This document shows, piece after piece, positions 42,577-50,304 of a stretch of DNA of 64,000 bases. Position numbers and translations under genes: made by a program. How positions within the stretch are numbered: position 1 is the first letter of the stretch; each line of letters starts with the position of its first letter. Below the pieces are notes generated by a model. That model did no database searches. It was not told the DNA's origin and was given only the letters and a program-made list of their open reading frames with translations. Source of the stretch: Bacillus sp. EAC (GTDB lineage: Bacteria; Bacillota; Bacilli; Bacillales; Bacillaceae_G); contig NZ_NCSY01000010.1 of assembly GCF_002156875.1 (NCBI RefSeq), positions 1-64,000 of the forward strand, in the 5' to 3' direction.

Positions 42577-42858
42577 TTATGTGAATTTAATAGGATTTGG
42601 AGTTTTTTCTTCTAAATCGACTGTCGAATGATATTTTACTAAGATGACATCTTCACCAATTTTAACAATGTCACTCCAATAAATGGTCATCTCTTCTTCC
42701 TTACTAAAAAAATTTAAACCCTTACCTGGCTTTGTTAAAATAATTGATGTAATTTTCCCACTAACTTGGTCAATATCTAAATCAACAATATTTCCTAATT
42801 TTTTACCATCAGCAACATTCACAACATCTTTTACTTGAAAATCAGAAATTCTAGCCAC
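42577..42858 (-). CDS. ylmC: PRC-barrel protein YlmC/YmxH
   Basis: The 93-residue PRC-barrel protein of the YlmC/YmxH sporulation-related group has SDFQVKDVVNVADGKKLGNIVDLDID and a C-terminal strand with WSDIVKIGEDVILV. Its function is not established. The start codon is GTG, with GGATGGTGA upstream. In B. subtilis ylmA lies between sigG and ylmC. Here that place is taken by hairpin repeats. Confidence 0.88.
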   Translation of the reverse strand: MARISDFQVKDVVNVADGKKLGNIVDLDIDQVSGKITSIILTKPGKGLNFFSKEEEMTIYWSDIVKIGEDVILVKYHSTVDLEEKTPNPIKFT

Positions 42859-42924
42859 TCTTACTTCACCATCCTTTTTTTAAAATATATGAAGTAAAAG
42901 CAATATATATTGATTAATTCGAAA

Positions 42925-42980
42925 ATAAAAATGTGTTAAACAATGTATGATTTCCCATTCATTGTCTAACACATATTTTA
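42925..42980 (-). terminator. Long terminator-like hairpin upstream of ylmC
   Basis: A stem of about 22 bp (AAAATATGTGTTAgACAATG... with its complement, few mismatches) ends in TTTTTATTTT on the minus strand. It would end transcripts coming from sigG through the repeat array. Confidence 0.75.
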
Positions 42981-43141
42981 TCGGATACCATTCGCTTAAT
43001 TGAAGTAGATAAAGTTATTAAAGCTATTAGATAAATATGTAATCCAATTTTTTATGAATTTAAGGACGCTTATTCATATTTTAGGACGTACAGTTCCAAG
43101 ATGATTGGAGTTCGTCGTCTAATTTAATGATGTGTGTTGAC
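42981..43141. other. Non-coding stretch between terminator and hairpin array
   Basis: I see no gene, promoter pair or repeat here apart from two AGGACG words about 30 bp apart (43072 and 43102). It may be remnant sequence where ylmA stands in B. subtilis, but no homology can be recognised. Confidence 0.4.
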
Positions 43142-43261
43142 GTCTAGTTCCAAGCGTTAGCCCCTCGAGGTCATAAGTCAATGAACTGTAAAGGTAAAAA
43201 ACCACCTTTCCAGCTCCTTGTCTTATGCTTGTCGGGGCTGAGCAAACGCCTTCCACTTTTC
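43142..43261. repeat. Hairpin repeat, type A, third copy
   Basis: This 120-bp copy shares GTCTAGTTCC, CTCGAGGTCATAAGTCAATGA and GCAAACGCCTTCCACTTTTC with the copies at the window start. Its inner stem has a different sequence (CTGgAAAGGT/ACCTTTACAG) but is still paired, and several outer positions changed together (AGCCCC with GGGGCT). Confidence 0.88.
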
Positions 43262-43266
43262 GAGTT

Positions 43267-43388
43267 GTCTAGTTCCGCAAGCTAGCTCTTCGGTAATATT
43301 CCATTAATCTTTGAAGTGGAAAAACCACCACTTCTTCAGATGAATGGAGATATTCCCTTCTGAGCTGGGCGAGCTTGCTCCACTTTTC
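43267..43388. repeat. Hairpin repeat, type B, copy 1
   Basis: This 122-bp unit starts GTCTAGTTCC and ends CTCCACTTTTC, as type A does, but its body differs. Arms pair as GCAAGCT/AGCTTGC, AGCTC/GAGCT, AATATTCCATT/AATGGAGATATT, and an inner GAAGTGG/CCACTTC around AAAAACCA. Confidence 0.9.
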
Positions 43389-43394
43389 ATAGTT

Positions 43395-43516
43395 GTCTAG
43401 TTCCGTAAGCTAGCTCTTCGGTAATATTCCATTAATCTTTGAAGTGGAAAAACCACCACTTCTTCAGATGAATGGAGATATTCCCTTCTGAGCTGGGCGA
43501 GCTTGCTCCACTTTTC
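43395..43516. repeat. Hairpin repeat, type B, copy 2
   Basis: Identical to copy 1 except for one base (GCAAGC to GTAAGC), with an exact 128-bp period, so the duplication is recent. It ends four bases before the sigG stop codon and forms the sigG 3' region. Confidence 0.92.
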
Positions 43517-43519
43517 ATG

Positions 43520-44299
43520 TTACCCCTGAATATTTTTATTCATTTGTTTAATTGCGGATTTTTCTAGTCTTGATACTTGAGCTTGTGAAATTCCGATTTC
43601 TTCAGCAACTTCCATTTGTGTTTTCCCTTGGAAAAATCGTTTACTTATTATCATTTTTTCTCTATCATTTAAGCGTTTCATGCCTTCACGTAATGCTAAT
43701 TCTTCTACCCATTGCTCGTCCTTATTTTTATCATCACTTAGCTGATCCATTACAAAAATTGGATCTCCGCCATCATTATATATAGGTTCAAATAACGAAA
43801 CTGGATCTTGAATTGCATCTAGTGCAAAGACTATTTCTTCATGAGTTACACCTAAAACTTCTGCTATTTGAACCGGTGTAGGTTCTTTTGAATTTTCTGC
43901 TAAAAGTCTTTCTCTAACTTGTAATGCCTTATAAGCAATGTCTCTTAATGATCTAGACACCCTTATTGGGTTATTATCCCGTAAATATCTTCTAATTTCA
44001 CCAATAATCATCGGTACGGCATATGTTGAAAATTTAACGTTTTGACTTAAATCAAAGTTATCAATTGATTTCATTAAACCAATGCAGCCCACTTGAAATA
44101 AGTCATCGACAAATTCTCCACGATTATTAAAACGTTGAATAACACTAAGAACTAGACGTAAATTTCCATTTACAATTGTTTCTCTAGCACTTCTATCACC
44201 GCTTTGCATCGCATGAAATAACTTACGCATCTCATCATTCTTTAAAACTGGAAGTTTTGATGTATCTACTCCACATATTTCTACTTTGTTTCGTGTCAT
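43520..44299 (-). CDS. sigG: Late forespore sigma factor sigma-G
   Basis: This sigma-70 family factor drives late forespore genes. The 259 residues show region 2 (GNLRLVLSVIQRFNNRGEFVDDLFQVGCIGLMKSIDNFD and KFSTYAVPMIIGEIRRYLRD) and region 4 with a helix-turn-helix MEVAEEIGISQAQVSRLEKSAIKQM. The N-terminus MTRNKVEICGVDTSKLPVL is typical of SigG and separates it from SigF. It has its own upstream promoter of possible sigma-F type and lies downstream of sigE as in B. subtilis. Confidence 0.96.
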   Translation of the reverse strand: MTRNKVEICGVDTSKLPVLKNDEMRKLFHAMQSGDRSARETIVNGNLRLVLSVIQRFNNRGEFVDDLFQVGCIGLMKSIDNFDLSQNVKFSTYAVPMIIGEIRRYLRDNNPIRVSRSLRDIAYKALQVRERLLAENSKEPTPVQIAEVLGVTHEEIVFALDAIQDPVSLFEPIYNDGGDPIFVMDQLSDDKNKDEQWVEELALREGMKRLNDREKMIISKRFFQGKTQMEVAEEIGISQAQVSRLEKSAIKQMNKNIQG

Positions 44300-44335
44300 G
44301 ATGTTCCCTCCTATTTGGAGTTGCTGTACTATAGG

Positions 44336-44365
44336 TAAGTATCTCCTTCGGTGGAAAATTTATGC
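44336..44365 (-). promoter_or_regulatory. Possible sigma-F-type promoter of sigG
   Basis: GCATA (44361-44365), a 14-bp spacer and GGAGATACTTA (44336-44346) resemble the sigma-F consensus GYWTA-N15-GGNRANANTW, one base short in the spacer. B. subtilis sigG is transcribed by sigma-F. The distance to the ATG (about 36 bp) is suitable. Confidence 0.45.
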
Positions 44366-44410
44366 ACGAAAACATATTTACAAAATATTTATCATTTTAC
44401 ATTCAAATAC

Positions 44411-44458
44411 AAAAAAAACGACTAGATGTTGATGGATCTCAACAACTAATCGTCTTAT
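44411..44458 (-). terminator. Terminator of the spoIIGA-sigE operon
   Basis: GACGATTAGTTGTTGA and TCAACATCTAGTCGTT pair with few mismatches, followed by eight T on the minus strand. It lies about 235 bp after sigE, the interval being filled by a type C repeat. Confidence 0.82.
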
Positions 44459-44495
44459 ATAATTTTCTGTTATTAAAAACTTTGTTGGCCTTAAA

Positions 44496-44636
44496 AATAG
44501 AGATTTGCAGACTACCACTCCAGATTGCTCGCTCTTTCGTGAGGTGGTCGGTGAGCCTCATTTAGCGGCAGACGCGCCTGCGGGGTCGCACCTTTTTGAT
44601 ACTCCCATAGTAGTCTCGCATCTTCCGTTCCAATCT
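44496..44636 (-). repeat. Bacillaceae intergenic repeat, type C, well preserved
   Basis: Read on the minus strand it contains GGAACGGAAGATGCGAGAC, GGGAGTATC, GCGACCCCGCAGGCGCG, GAGGCTCACCGACC and GAGCGAGCAATCTGGAG, the block order of the repeat relic at 11225-11330. It is visibly richer in G/C than its surroundings and lies between the sigE stop codon and the sigE terminator. Confidence 0.72.
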
Positions 44637-44692
44637 ATTTCCATATATCAGTAGTTTAAAAAACATCAATCTTTTAGAAAATTGCCGTTTTA

Positions 44693-45412
44693 TCAAACCA
44701 TTTTATTGAATTCTTTTCTTAGTCTTTTAATAATGCGTTTTTCTAAACGCGAAATATATGATTGAGATATTCCAAGCATATCAGCAACATCTTTTTGTGT
44801 TTTTTCTTCTGTTCCATCTAGTCCAAATCTAAGCTCCATAATCTGCTTCTCTCTGTCATTTAATTGATCTAATGCTTTTGTTAGTAAAGATTTATCCACA
44901 TTCGCTTCTAAATCCTTTGTGATAATGTCTTCTTCAGTTCCTAATACATCAGAAAGTAATAATTCATTTCCATCCCAATCGATGTTAAGAGGTTCATCAA
45001 AGGATACTTCTGATCGATTTTTATTATTCCTACGTAAATGCATTAGTATTTCATTTTCGATACATCTAGACGCATATGTTGCTAATTTAATTTTCTTTTC
45101 TGGATTAAATGTATTAACAGCTTTAATCAGTCCAATCGTACCAATGCTAATTAAATCTTCAATATTAATCCCCGTGTTTTCAAACTTTCTAGCGATATAA
45201 ACAACTAATCTTAAATTTCTCTCAATCAACAATGATCTAGCTCCAAGATCACCATTCGGTAATTTTTGCAAAAGTTTTTCTTCTTCTTCACGTGTCAAAG
45301 GTGGCGGTAATGCCTCGCTACCTCCTATGTAAAAAACTTCATCGGCTTTCAAACCAAGTTTTACTAACAGCTTATAAAATCCTAATTTTAGTTTTAAGAA
45401 AAATCGATACAT
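44693..45412 (-). CDS. sigE: Pro-sigma-E, early mother-cell sigma factor
   Basis: Made as an inactive precursor, it is activated by SpoIIGA removing about 27 N-terminal residues. The pro-sequence [21 protein letters not shown] is an amphipathic membrane-bound helix, and the processing region [16 protein letters not shown] is intact. Region 2 contains [37 protein letters not shown], and region 4 the helix-turn-helix [21 protein letters not shown]. Length is 239 residues. AGGAGG precedes the ATG. It follows spoIIGA after ten bases. Confidence 0.97.
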   Translation of the reverse strand: MYRFFLKLKLGFYKLLVKLGLKADEVFYIGGSEALPPPLTREEEEKLLQKLPNGDLGARSLLIERNLRLVVYIARKFENTGINIEDLISIGTIGLIKAVNTFNPEKKIKLATYASRCIENEILMHLRRNNKNRSEVSFDEPLNIDWDGNELLLSDVLGTEEDIITKDLEANVDKSLLTKALDQLNDREKQIMELRFGLDGTEEKTQKDVADMLGISQSYISRLEKRIIKRLRKEFNKMV

Positions 45413-45422
45413 TTTCTACCTC

Positions 45423-46331
45423 CTATGCTATTTCATTAATAGTTCCCTGCATCATTTTTGGGTGTAGGATACACTCATATAAATTGTCTGATGACAAAGT
45501 AACATGGCTTAATCCTAATAATACAGATTTCGTAGAGTACCATTTTCCATTAATTTTTAATCTGACTAAAGTAGGTTTAATTGCTACAAGTAATTGATTA
45601 CTCTGACCAATACTCTTATATGGTACAAAAGAAGCATGAAAAAAACTTAATACATCTAGTGAATCTTTGTTTTGTAACGTATTTTCTGAATCTCTTACTA
45701 AATTAACTAGCTCTGTAGGCAGTCCGAAATCATTTGTTGAACAATCTAAGATAATTACCGGTTTTCTTGAAAGAGGTTCGTGTAGCGAGTTACCACTATC
45801 CATCAATCCTCTAACTTTAATTGTCGTATTTCGCCAAACGATTTCCATTTCATACATCTCATTTAATTTCCATTTCGTAAAGGCAATTTGGTGAATTGAC
45901 TTTCTAGCATAAAATATGACGATTGGGATCATCCCTAAAACAAAGTACCAGCTTACAGGATCACCGTAAAACGATGATTTGGTTAAATTATTCGAATTTG
46001 CATTAAATAAATAATGTAATCCTAATAATGCCCCTCCTAACAAGAAGGTAGAAAAATAAAAGATACTAATAATTTGTAGAAAAGTAATAATGCGTTGTCT
46101 TCCAAATGCTGAAAATACAATAAAAAACGATAATAATATTTTCATAAAGGGTGAACTAACAACATATGCATATGGAGTAAACGTTAATAAAACAACGATT
46201 GAACCTAAAAATGCTCCAATTAAAGAACGAAAAATAGATACATTTCTCTTCAGCACTAAACCTGTGAGTTGAATAATTAAAAAATCCATTAACAAGTTTA
46301 ATAACCAAACAAGATCACCATATATCACCAA
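45423..46331 (-). CDS. spoIIGA: Sporulation sigma-E processing peptidase SpoIIGA
   Basis: This membrane-embedded aspartic protease cleaves pro-sigma-E after septation, when triggered by SpoIIR. Five N-terminal membrane helices cover residues about 1-150. The cytoplasmic protease domain has its catalytic aspartate in RGLMDSGNSLHEPLSRKP. The C-terminus keeps LIGLSH-like and ILHPKMMQG signatures. I set the start at the TTG at 46331 (302 aa), because the resulting N-terminus (M)VIYGDLVWLLN aligns without gap to B. subtilis MKIYLDVIWLLN and AAGGATGG lies at proper distance. The ATG at 46343 overlaps that ribosome site. Confidence 0.93.
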   Translation of the reverse strand: MVIYGDLVWLLNLLMDFLIIQLTGLVLKRNVSIFRSLIGAFLGSIVVLLTFTPYAYVVSSPFMKILLSFFIVFSAFGRQRIITFLQIISIFYFSTFLLGGALLGLHYLFNANSNNLTKSSFYGDPVSWYFVLGMIPIVIFYARKSIHQIAFTKWKLNEMYEMEIVWRNTTIKVRGLMDSGNSLHEPLSRKPVIILDCSTNDFGLPTELVNLVRDSENTLQNKDSLDVLSFFHASFVPYKSIGQSNQLLVAIKPTLVRLKINGKWYSTKSVLLGLSHVTLSSDNLYECILHPKMMQGTINEIA

Positions 46332-46371
46332 ATTTGTCGCCATCCTTAAAAAAGTATTTCATTTATTTGTA

Positions 46372-46437
46372 AGTATAGGATGAGCACGGTAAGAAGTCTG
46401 TCAAAAAAAGGGATATCTAACAAAGAGTTTTTCGACA
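46372..46437 (-). promoter_or_regulatory. spoIIG promoter: long-spacer sigma-A promoter with 0A box
   Basis: A perfect TTGACA (46399-46404) and TATACT (46372-46377) are separated by 21 bp, longer than sigma-A normally uses alone. TGTCGAA at 46431-46437 matches the Spo0A box, and TGACAGA overlaps the -35. The B. subtilis spoIIG promoter has the same design, a 22-bp spacer rescued by Spo0A~P. Confidence 0.8.
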
Positions 46438-46477
46438 GAAAAGTGGAAGACTTTTTAAAATAATAATATTTTTAGAA

Positions 46478-46562
46478 AGGCTGTTTTCGTAAACTTTGTC
46501 GCTATTAAAAAATTCCGCGGTGCTTGCCCACCTTTGGGACGCACCTTCCGTTCCGATCTTCT
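46478..46562 (-). repeat. Truncated type C repeat upstream of spoIIGA
   Basis: The minus strand reads GATCGGAACGGAAGGTGCG then GTCCCAAAGGTGGGCAAGC, matching the 5' end block of the repeat at 44496-44636 and then diverging. The remainder of the 327-bp gap holds the spoIIG promoter and the ftsZ terminator, with no gene. Confidence 0.5.
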
Positions 46563-46610
46563 TCTTTATTTTAAGTTTGATTTAAAAAGAGCCTATTTAA
46601 AATAAACAAA

Positions 46611-46658
46611 TAAAAAAACCAAGTTAGGTGAAATCAATCATCCTGACTTGGTTTTTAT
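46611..46658 (-). terminator. ftsZ terminator
   Basis: AAAAACCAAGTcAGGA/TaACTTGGTTTTT forms a stem of about 11 bp with a large loop, followed by T-rich sequence on the minus strand, 12 bp after the stop codon. Confidence 0.82.
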
Positions 46659-46670
46659 TTATTTCGCAAA

Positions 46671-47810
46671 TTAGCGTTTTTTACGGTTACGTAAAAATGC
46701 TGGGATATCTAAGTCATCAAGACTTGTGATATTTTTAGCTGGTTCAACAACTGGCGCTTCTTCACGAACAGTTTCACGTTTTACAGTTGTTTGAATAGCT
46801 TGGTTCGAAGAAGAAATTGATGGTCTTGCCATTGGCTTTGGAGTAGGTGAAGGTGCAACACCTTCGAATCCAGTCGCAATAACAGTAACAATAATCTCAT
46901 CTTTTAAGTTTTCATTAATAACAGAACCAAAAATCATATTTACTTCTGCATCACATGCAGTAGAAACAATATCAGCAGCTTCTTGAACTTCATATAAGCT
47001 TAAGTTCGTTCCACCCGTAATATTCATAAGCACACCTTGTGCACCATTGATTGAAGTTTCTAGTAATGGACTTGAAATAGCTTTTTTAGCTGCTTCTGCT
47101 GCACGGTTTTCACCACCAGCAACTCCAATACCCATTAATGCAGATCCTTTATTAGACATAATAGTCTTTACATCTGCAAAGTCCAGGTTAATTAGACCAG
47201 GAACTGCGATTAAGTCAGAGATACCTTGAACCCCTTGACGAAGTACATTATCAGCTTCACGGAATGCTTCAAGCATTGGTGTGTTACGATCAACGATTTC
47301 TAATAATCGGTCATTTGGAATAACGATTAAAGTATCAACACTTTCTTTCATTGCAGCAATACCTGTTGCAGCTTGTGTTGAACGTTTTCTACCCTCAAAA
47401 GTAAATGGACGAGTTACTACACCTACAGTTAAAGCACCTAACTCTTTTGCTACTTGAGCAATTACTGGAGCTGCTCCTGTACCAGTTCCGCCACCCATTC
47501 CAGCAGTAACGAATACCATGTCCGCTCCTTTAAGAGCTTCTTGTAATTGTTCTCTACTTTCTTCAGCTGCTTTTTTACCCACTTCAGGATTAGCACCTGC
47601 GCCTAAACCACGAGTTAATTTCCCACCAATTTGCATTCTAATGTCTGCTTTTGATAGGTTAAGAGCTTGTGCATCTGTATTTACTGCAATAAAGTCTACA
47701 CCTTGTACTCCGTGTTCAATCATTCGGTTTACGGCATTATTACCACCGCCACCTACACCAATTACTTTAATTTTTGCTAACGCATCTAAGTTTGTATCAA
47801 AATCTAACAT
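46671..47810 (-). CDS. ftsZ: Cell-division tubulin homologue FtsZ
   Basis: FtsZ is the GTPase that forms the Z-ring. The 379 residues include the N-terminal [17 protein letters not shown], the tubulin signature [14 protein letters not shown] near residue 105, and the T7 synergy-loop region [16 protein letters not shown] variable linker ends in the C-terminal binding peptide [16 protein letters not shown], which contacts FtsA and SepF. AGGGGG precedes the ATG. It lies 36 bp after ftsA. Confidence 0.98.
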   Translation of the reverse strand: MLDFDTNLDALAKIKVIGVGGGGNNAVNRMIEHGVQGVDFIAVNTDAQALNLSKADIRMQIGGKLTRGLGAGANPEVGKKAAEESREQLQEALKGADMVFVTAGMGGGTGTGAAPVIAQVAKELGALTVGVVTRPFTFEGRKRSTQAATGIAAMKESVDTLIVIPNDRLLEIVDRNTPMLEAFREADNVLRQGVQGISDLIAVPGLINLDFADVKTIMSNKGSALMGIGVAGGENRAAEAAKKAISSPLLETSINGAQGVLMNITGGTNLSLYEVQEAADIVSTACDAEVNMIFGSVINENLKDEIIVTVIATGFEGVAPSPTPKPMARPSISSSNQAIQTTVKRETVREEAPVVEPAKNITSLDDLDIPAFLRNRKKR

Positions 47811-47846
47811 GTCTGATCCCCCTACTATTTCAAATTCAGTACAAAA

Positions 47847-49127
47847 TTAATCCCATAAATACTTAAAAATGCTCTTAACTTTACTCATGACACGTTCTTC
47901 ATCCTGCTGTTTTGGTTTTGAATTTGAATTTGAAACAGCTACAGGCTTTCGTTCATTTGATTCGAATGCAATATTAGAGCTAAGTTTTTTACCACGCATT
48001 TTCGATTTATAAAAAGCATATTTTATTAATCCTACTCCAGTAATATATTGAGGCTCTCGAACGCCAATATAATCTGGTGTTGCAATTCTTACATTATTTT
48101 TGAATACTTGTTGAGCTAGTTCTATTACTCCAGTCATAGAAACAGTTCCCCCAGTTAGAACAAATCCTCCTGGTAAGTTACTACCTCTCATTCTAGTTAA
48201 TTCATTTTGAACCATATAGAAGACTTCTTCAAGCCTAGCTTCAATAATATCCGATACTTCTTGTTGACTATATTGTTGGTGTTGCTCACTACCCATAATC
48301 GGCACACTCAATACTTCCTCCGATAAGGCTGTATCATAGAAAGCGTGTCCGAATTTCACTTTAATTTTTTCGGCATCTTCTGTTGAGGTTTTAAGCCCCA
48401 TTGATAAATCTTTTGTGATATGTTCTCCGCCAACAGGAAGAACCGAAGTTGCCATCAGTACACCTTCTCTAAAAAGAGAGATGGTTGTAGAACCACCACC
48501 GATATCAACTAAAGCTACACCTAAATTTTTTTCATCTTGTTTTAGTGCGATTGTACTAGCAGCCATTGGTTGTAAACAAATATCAGTAACCTCTAATCCT
48601 GCACGTTCAACACAACGTAAAATATTATGTACAAGTGTCCTTGAACCAGTAATCAAAGTACCTTCCATTTCAAGTCTAACACCTATCATTCCTCTTGGAT
48701 CTTTCACTTCTGAAAGGCCATCTACAATGTATTCATGTGGAACAACATCAATAATTTCTCTTTCAGGAGGAATTGATATAACTTGAGCCTGCTCCATTAC
48801 TCTCAATACGTCTTCATTATCAATTTCTTTATTTTCTTTAGAAACTGCCACTACACCGTTAGTGTTAATTAACTGCACTTGGTTTGCACTAACCCCTACG
48901 ATTACCTTGTCAATGTGAATGCCAACCATTCTTTCTGCTTGGTCAATCGCTTTTTTAATAGATTTAACTGTTTCATCTATATCAACTATTGACCCACGTT
49001 TTAAGCCCGAAGATTTAACATTACCTACGCCGATAATGTTTAGTGTGTCATTAACTAGTTCTCCAATGATTACTTTAATTGTCGAAGTTCCAACGTCAAG
49101 ACTCACATAGATCTCATTGCTGTTCAT
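47847..49127 (-). CDS. ftsA: Cell-division actin homologue FtsA
   Basis: FtsA anchors FtsZ to the membrane. The actin-like fold shows phosphate loops [15 protein letters not shown] near residue 9 and [14 protein letters not shown] near 207, with [12 protein letters not shown] forming the adenosine site. The family-specific 1C domain lies near residues 85-165. The C-terminal [11 protein letters not shown] is the amphipathic membrane-targeting helix. Length is 426. AAAGGAGGTG precedes the ATG. A near-consensus sigma-H promoter lies 75 bp upstream. Confidence 0.97.
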   Translation of the reverse strand: MNSNEIYVSLDVGTSTIKVIIGELVNDTLNIIGVGNVKSSGLKRGSIVDIDETVKSIKKAIDQAERMVGIHIDKVIVGVSANQVQLINTNGVVAVSKENKEIDNEDVLRVMEQAQVISIPPEREIIDVVPHEYIVDGLSEVKDPRGMIGVRLEMEGTLITGSRTLVHNILRCVERAGLEVTDICLQPMAASTIALKQDEKNLGVALVDIGGGSTTISLFREGVLMATSVLPVGGEHITKDLSMGLKTSTEDAEKIKVKFGHAFYDTALSEEVLSVPIMGSEQHQQYSQQEVSDIIEARLEEVFYMVQNELTRMRGSNLPGGFVLTGGTVSMTGVIELAQQVFKNNVRIATPDYIGVREPQYITGVGLIKYAFYKSKMRGKKLSSNIAFESNERKPVAVSNSNSKPKQQDEERVMSKVKSIFKYLWD

Positions 49128-49201
49128 GATGGCACCTCCTTTTTCTCTCTATCTATTATAATCGAACTTCAATTCATTCTTAAATAACATATATGAAAAC
49201 T

Positions 49202-49229
49202 ATTCAACATTTAAAGGGATTTATCCTCT
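49202..49229 (-). promoter_or_regulatory. Sigma-H promoter of ftsA-ftsZ
   Basis: AGAGGATAA (49221-49229), a 12-bp spacer and GTTGAAT (49202-49208) match RNAGGAWWW-N11-12-RNNGAAT at every defined position. B. subtilis ftsAZ also has a sigma-H promoter that raises expression at entry to sporulation. A TATAAT at 49155-49160 may mark an additional sigma-A start, but its -35 is weak. Confidence 0.75.
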
Positions 49230-49352
49230 TTTTAATTTTGATTTTTCATAATCTTTTTAATTTTTTTTATTAATATCTATTTAACTAATAGTCTACACTA
49301 ACATTAACAGATAAAAAAGACTTGAAAGTACTGATTTCTAAAGTTTAAACAG

Positions 49353-50120
49353 TTATTTCATTACATTTTTACTATTTGAATCGTACGGTGAAAAATATGC
49401 CCCAACTTCAAGATGAATGATTCCTTTTTGATTTTTAGGTATTGACTTTAAAATCAGTGGGTAATTAGACATTTTATTAGAAAATTTTCTAATTGTTGTT
49501 CTTACTTCATAACCTTCATTCATATAGACAGTTACAAGTAAAACATCATCTTTACTTGGAGTATACTCAACCTCAGAAATTGAATGAAAAATACTTTGAG
49601 GTAATTTAGCAAGTTCCGCAGCCATTTCTTGTAATTCATCACCTTGGTTCCAACCTGTAAGTTCTGGGACCATTGTATTTCCTAGAGAATTATTTTCTTC
49701 AAGTAAAATACCACTTTGTAAAAGTAAATACTTCTTCCCATTGAATAGAGCTTGTCCAACAGGATAAAATTCTTTTATTGTGATTTCTACTTTGTTTGGG
49801 AACCTTTTATTTACAATTGCAGATTGGATAGTATTTTTACTTTCAAGTTTCTGTTCGACTTTTTTTGCTCGAATTGTTAAAAAGCTATCATCATGGTTTA
49901 AATCGGCTAATTTTAGAATTTCTTTATCGGAATATAGACTATTTCCTTTAATTTCTAATTTTATTTCTGAACCAATTGATGTTTGGAAATATAAAACGCA
50001 TAAAATCAACGCAAAAAACAAAAAAATTGTCATAAGTAATCGCATATTTGCTTTTTTACGTTTTTTATTACGCAAGACGGGTACACGGTCTTCTAAACTA
50101 ATAATCTTATTTTCTTGCAT
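49353..50120 (-). CDS. divIB: Division septum protein DivIB (FtsQ)
   Basis: This bitopic protein with DivIC and FtsL links the septal synthases to the Z-ring. A basic cytoplasmic tail, NKKRKKANMR, precedes one membrane helix (residues about 28-48). The POTRA domain follows with LEIKGNSLYSDKEILKLADLN, then the FtsQ/beta domain with TIKEFYPVGQALFNGKKYLLL. The start at 50120 (MQENKIISLEDRVP, 255 aa) follows GGAGG. In B. subtilis ylxW, ylxX and sbp stand between divIB and ftsA. Here they are absent. Confidence 0.94.
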   Translation of the reverse strand: MQENKIISLEDRVPVLRNKKRKKANMRLLMTIFLFFALILCVLYFQTSIGSEIKLEIKGNSLYSDKEILKLADLNHDDSFLTIRAKKVEQKLESKNTIQSAIVNKRFPNKVEITIKEFYPVGQALFNGKKYLLLQSGILLEENNSLGNTMVPELTGWNQGDELQEMAAELAKLPQSIFHSISEVEYTPSKDDVLLVTVYMNEGYEVRTTIRKFSNKMSNYPLILKSIPKNQKGIIHLEVGAYFSPYDSNSKNVMK

Positions 50121-50207
50121 GATTATGCCTCCATGATCAATGTCAATGTTCAAATAAATAAATTTGTCTATCTAGCTGATTACTTTTATGTATTATGCAA
50201 TTTAAGA

Positions 50208-50247
50208 ATAATAAAAAATAGAATAGCATATGCATGCCATTCTATCT
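50208..50247 (-). terminator. Terminator between murB and divIB
   Basis: ATAGAATgGCAT/ATGCtATTCTAT forms a 12-bp stem with one mismatch and a 4-base loop, then TTTTTT on the minus strand. It would separate divIB from the upstream dcw genes. Confidence 0.78.
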
Positions 50248-50304
50248 TGGTCATCTTATGCTATTGTAAATTATAGCATATTATTAGTGTAGATTTTAAG
50301 AAAC

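Noticed and set aside
44496-44636. tRNA or rRNA fragment
   Set aside because: The stretch is G/C-rich and structured but has no cloverleaf, TTCGA loop or rRNA motif; it matches a repeat instead.
46331-46343. ATG start for spoIIGA at 46343
   Set aside because: The ATG overlaps the ribosome-binding AAGGATGG, and the TTG at 46331 aligns exactly with the B. subtilis N-terminus.
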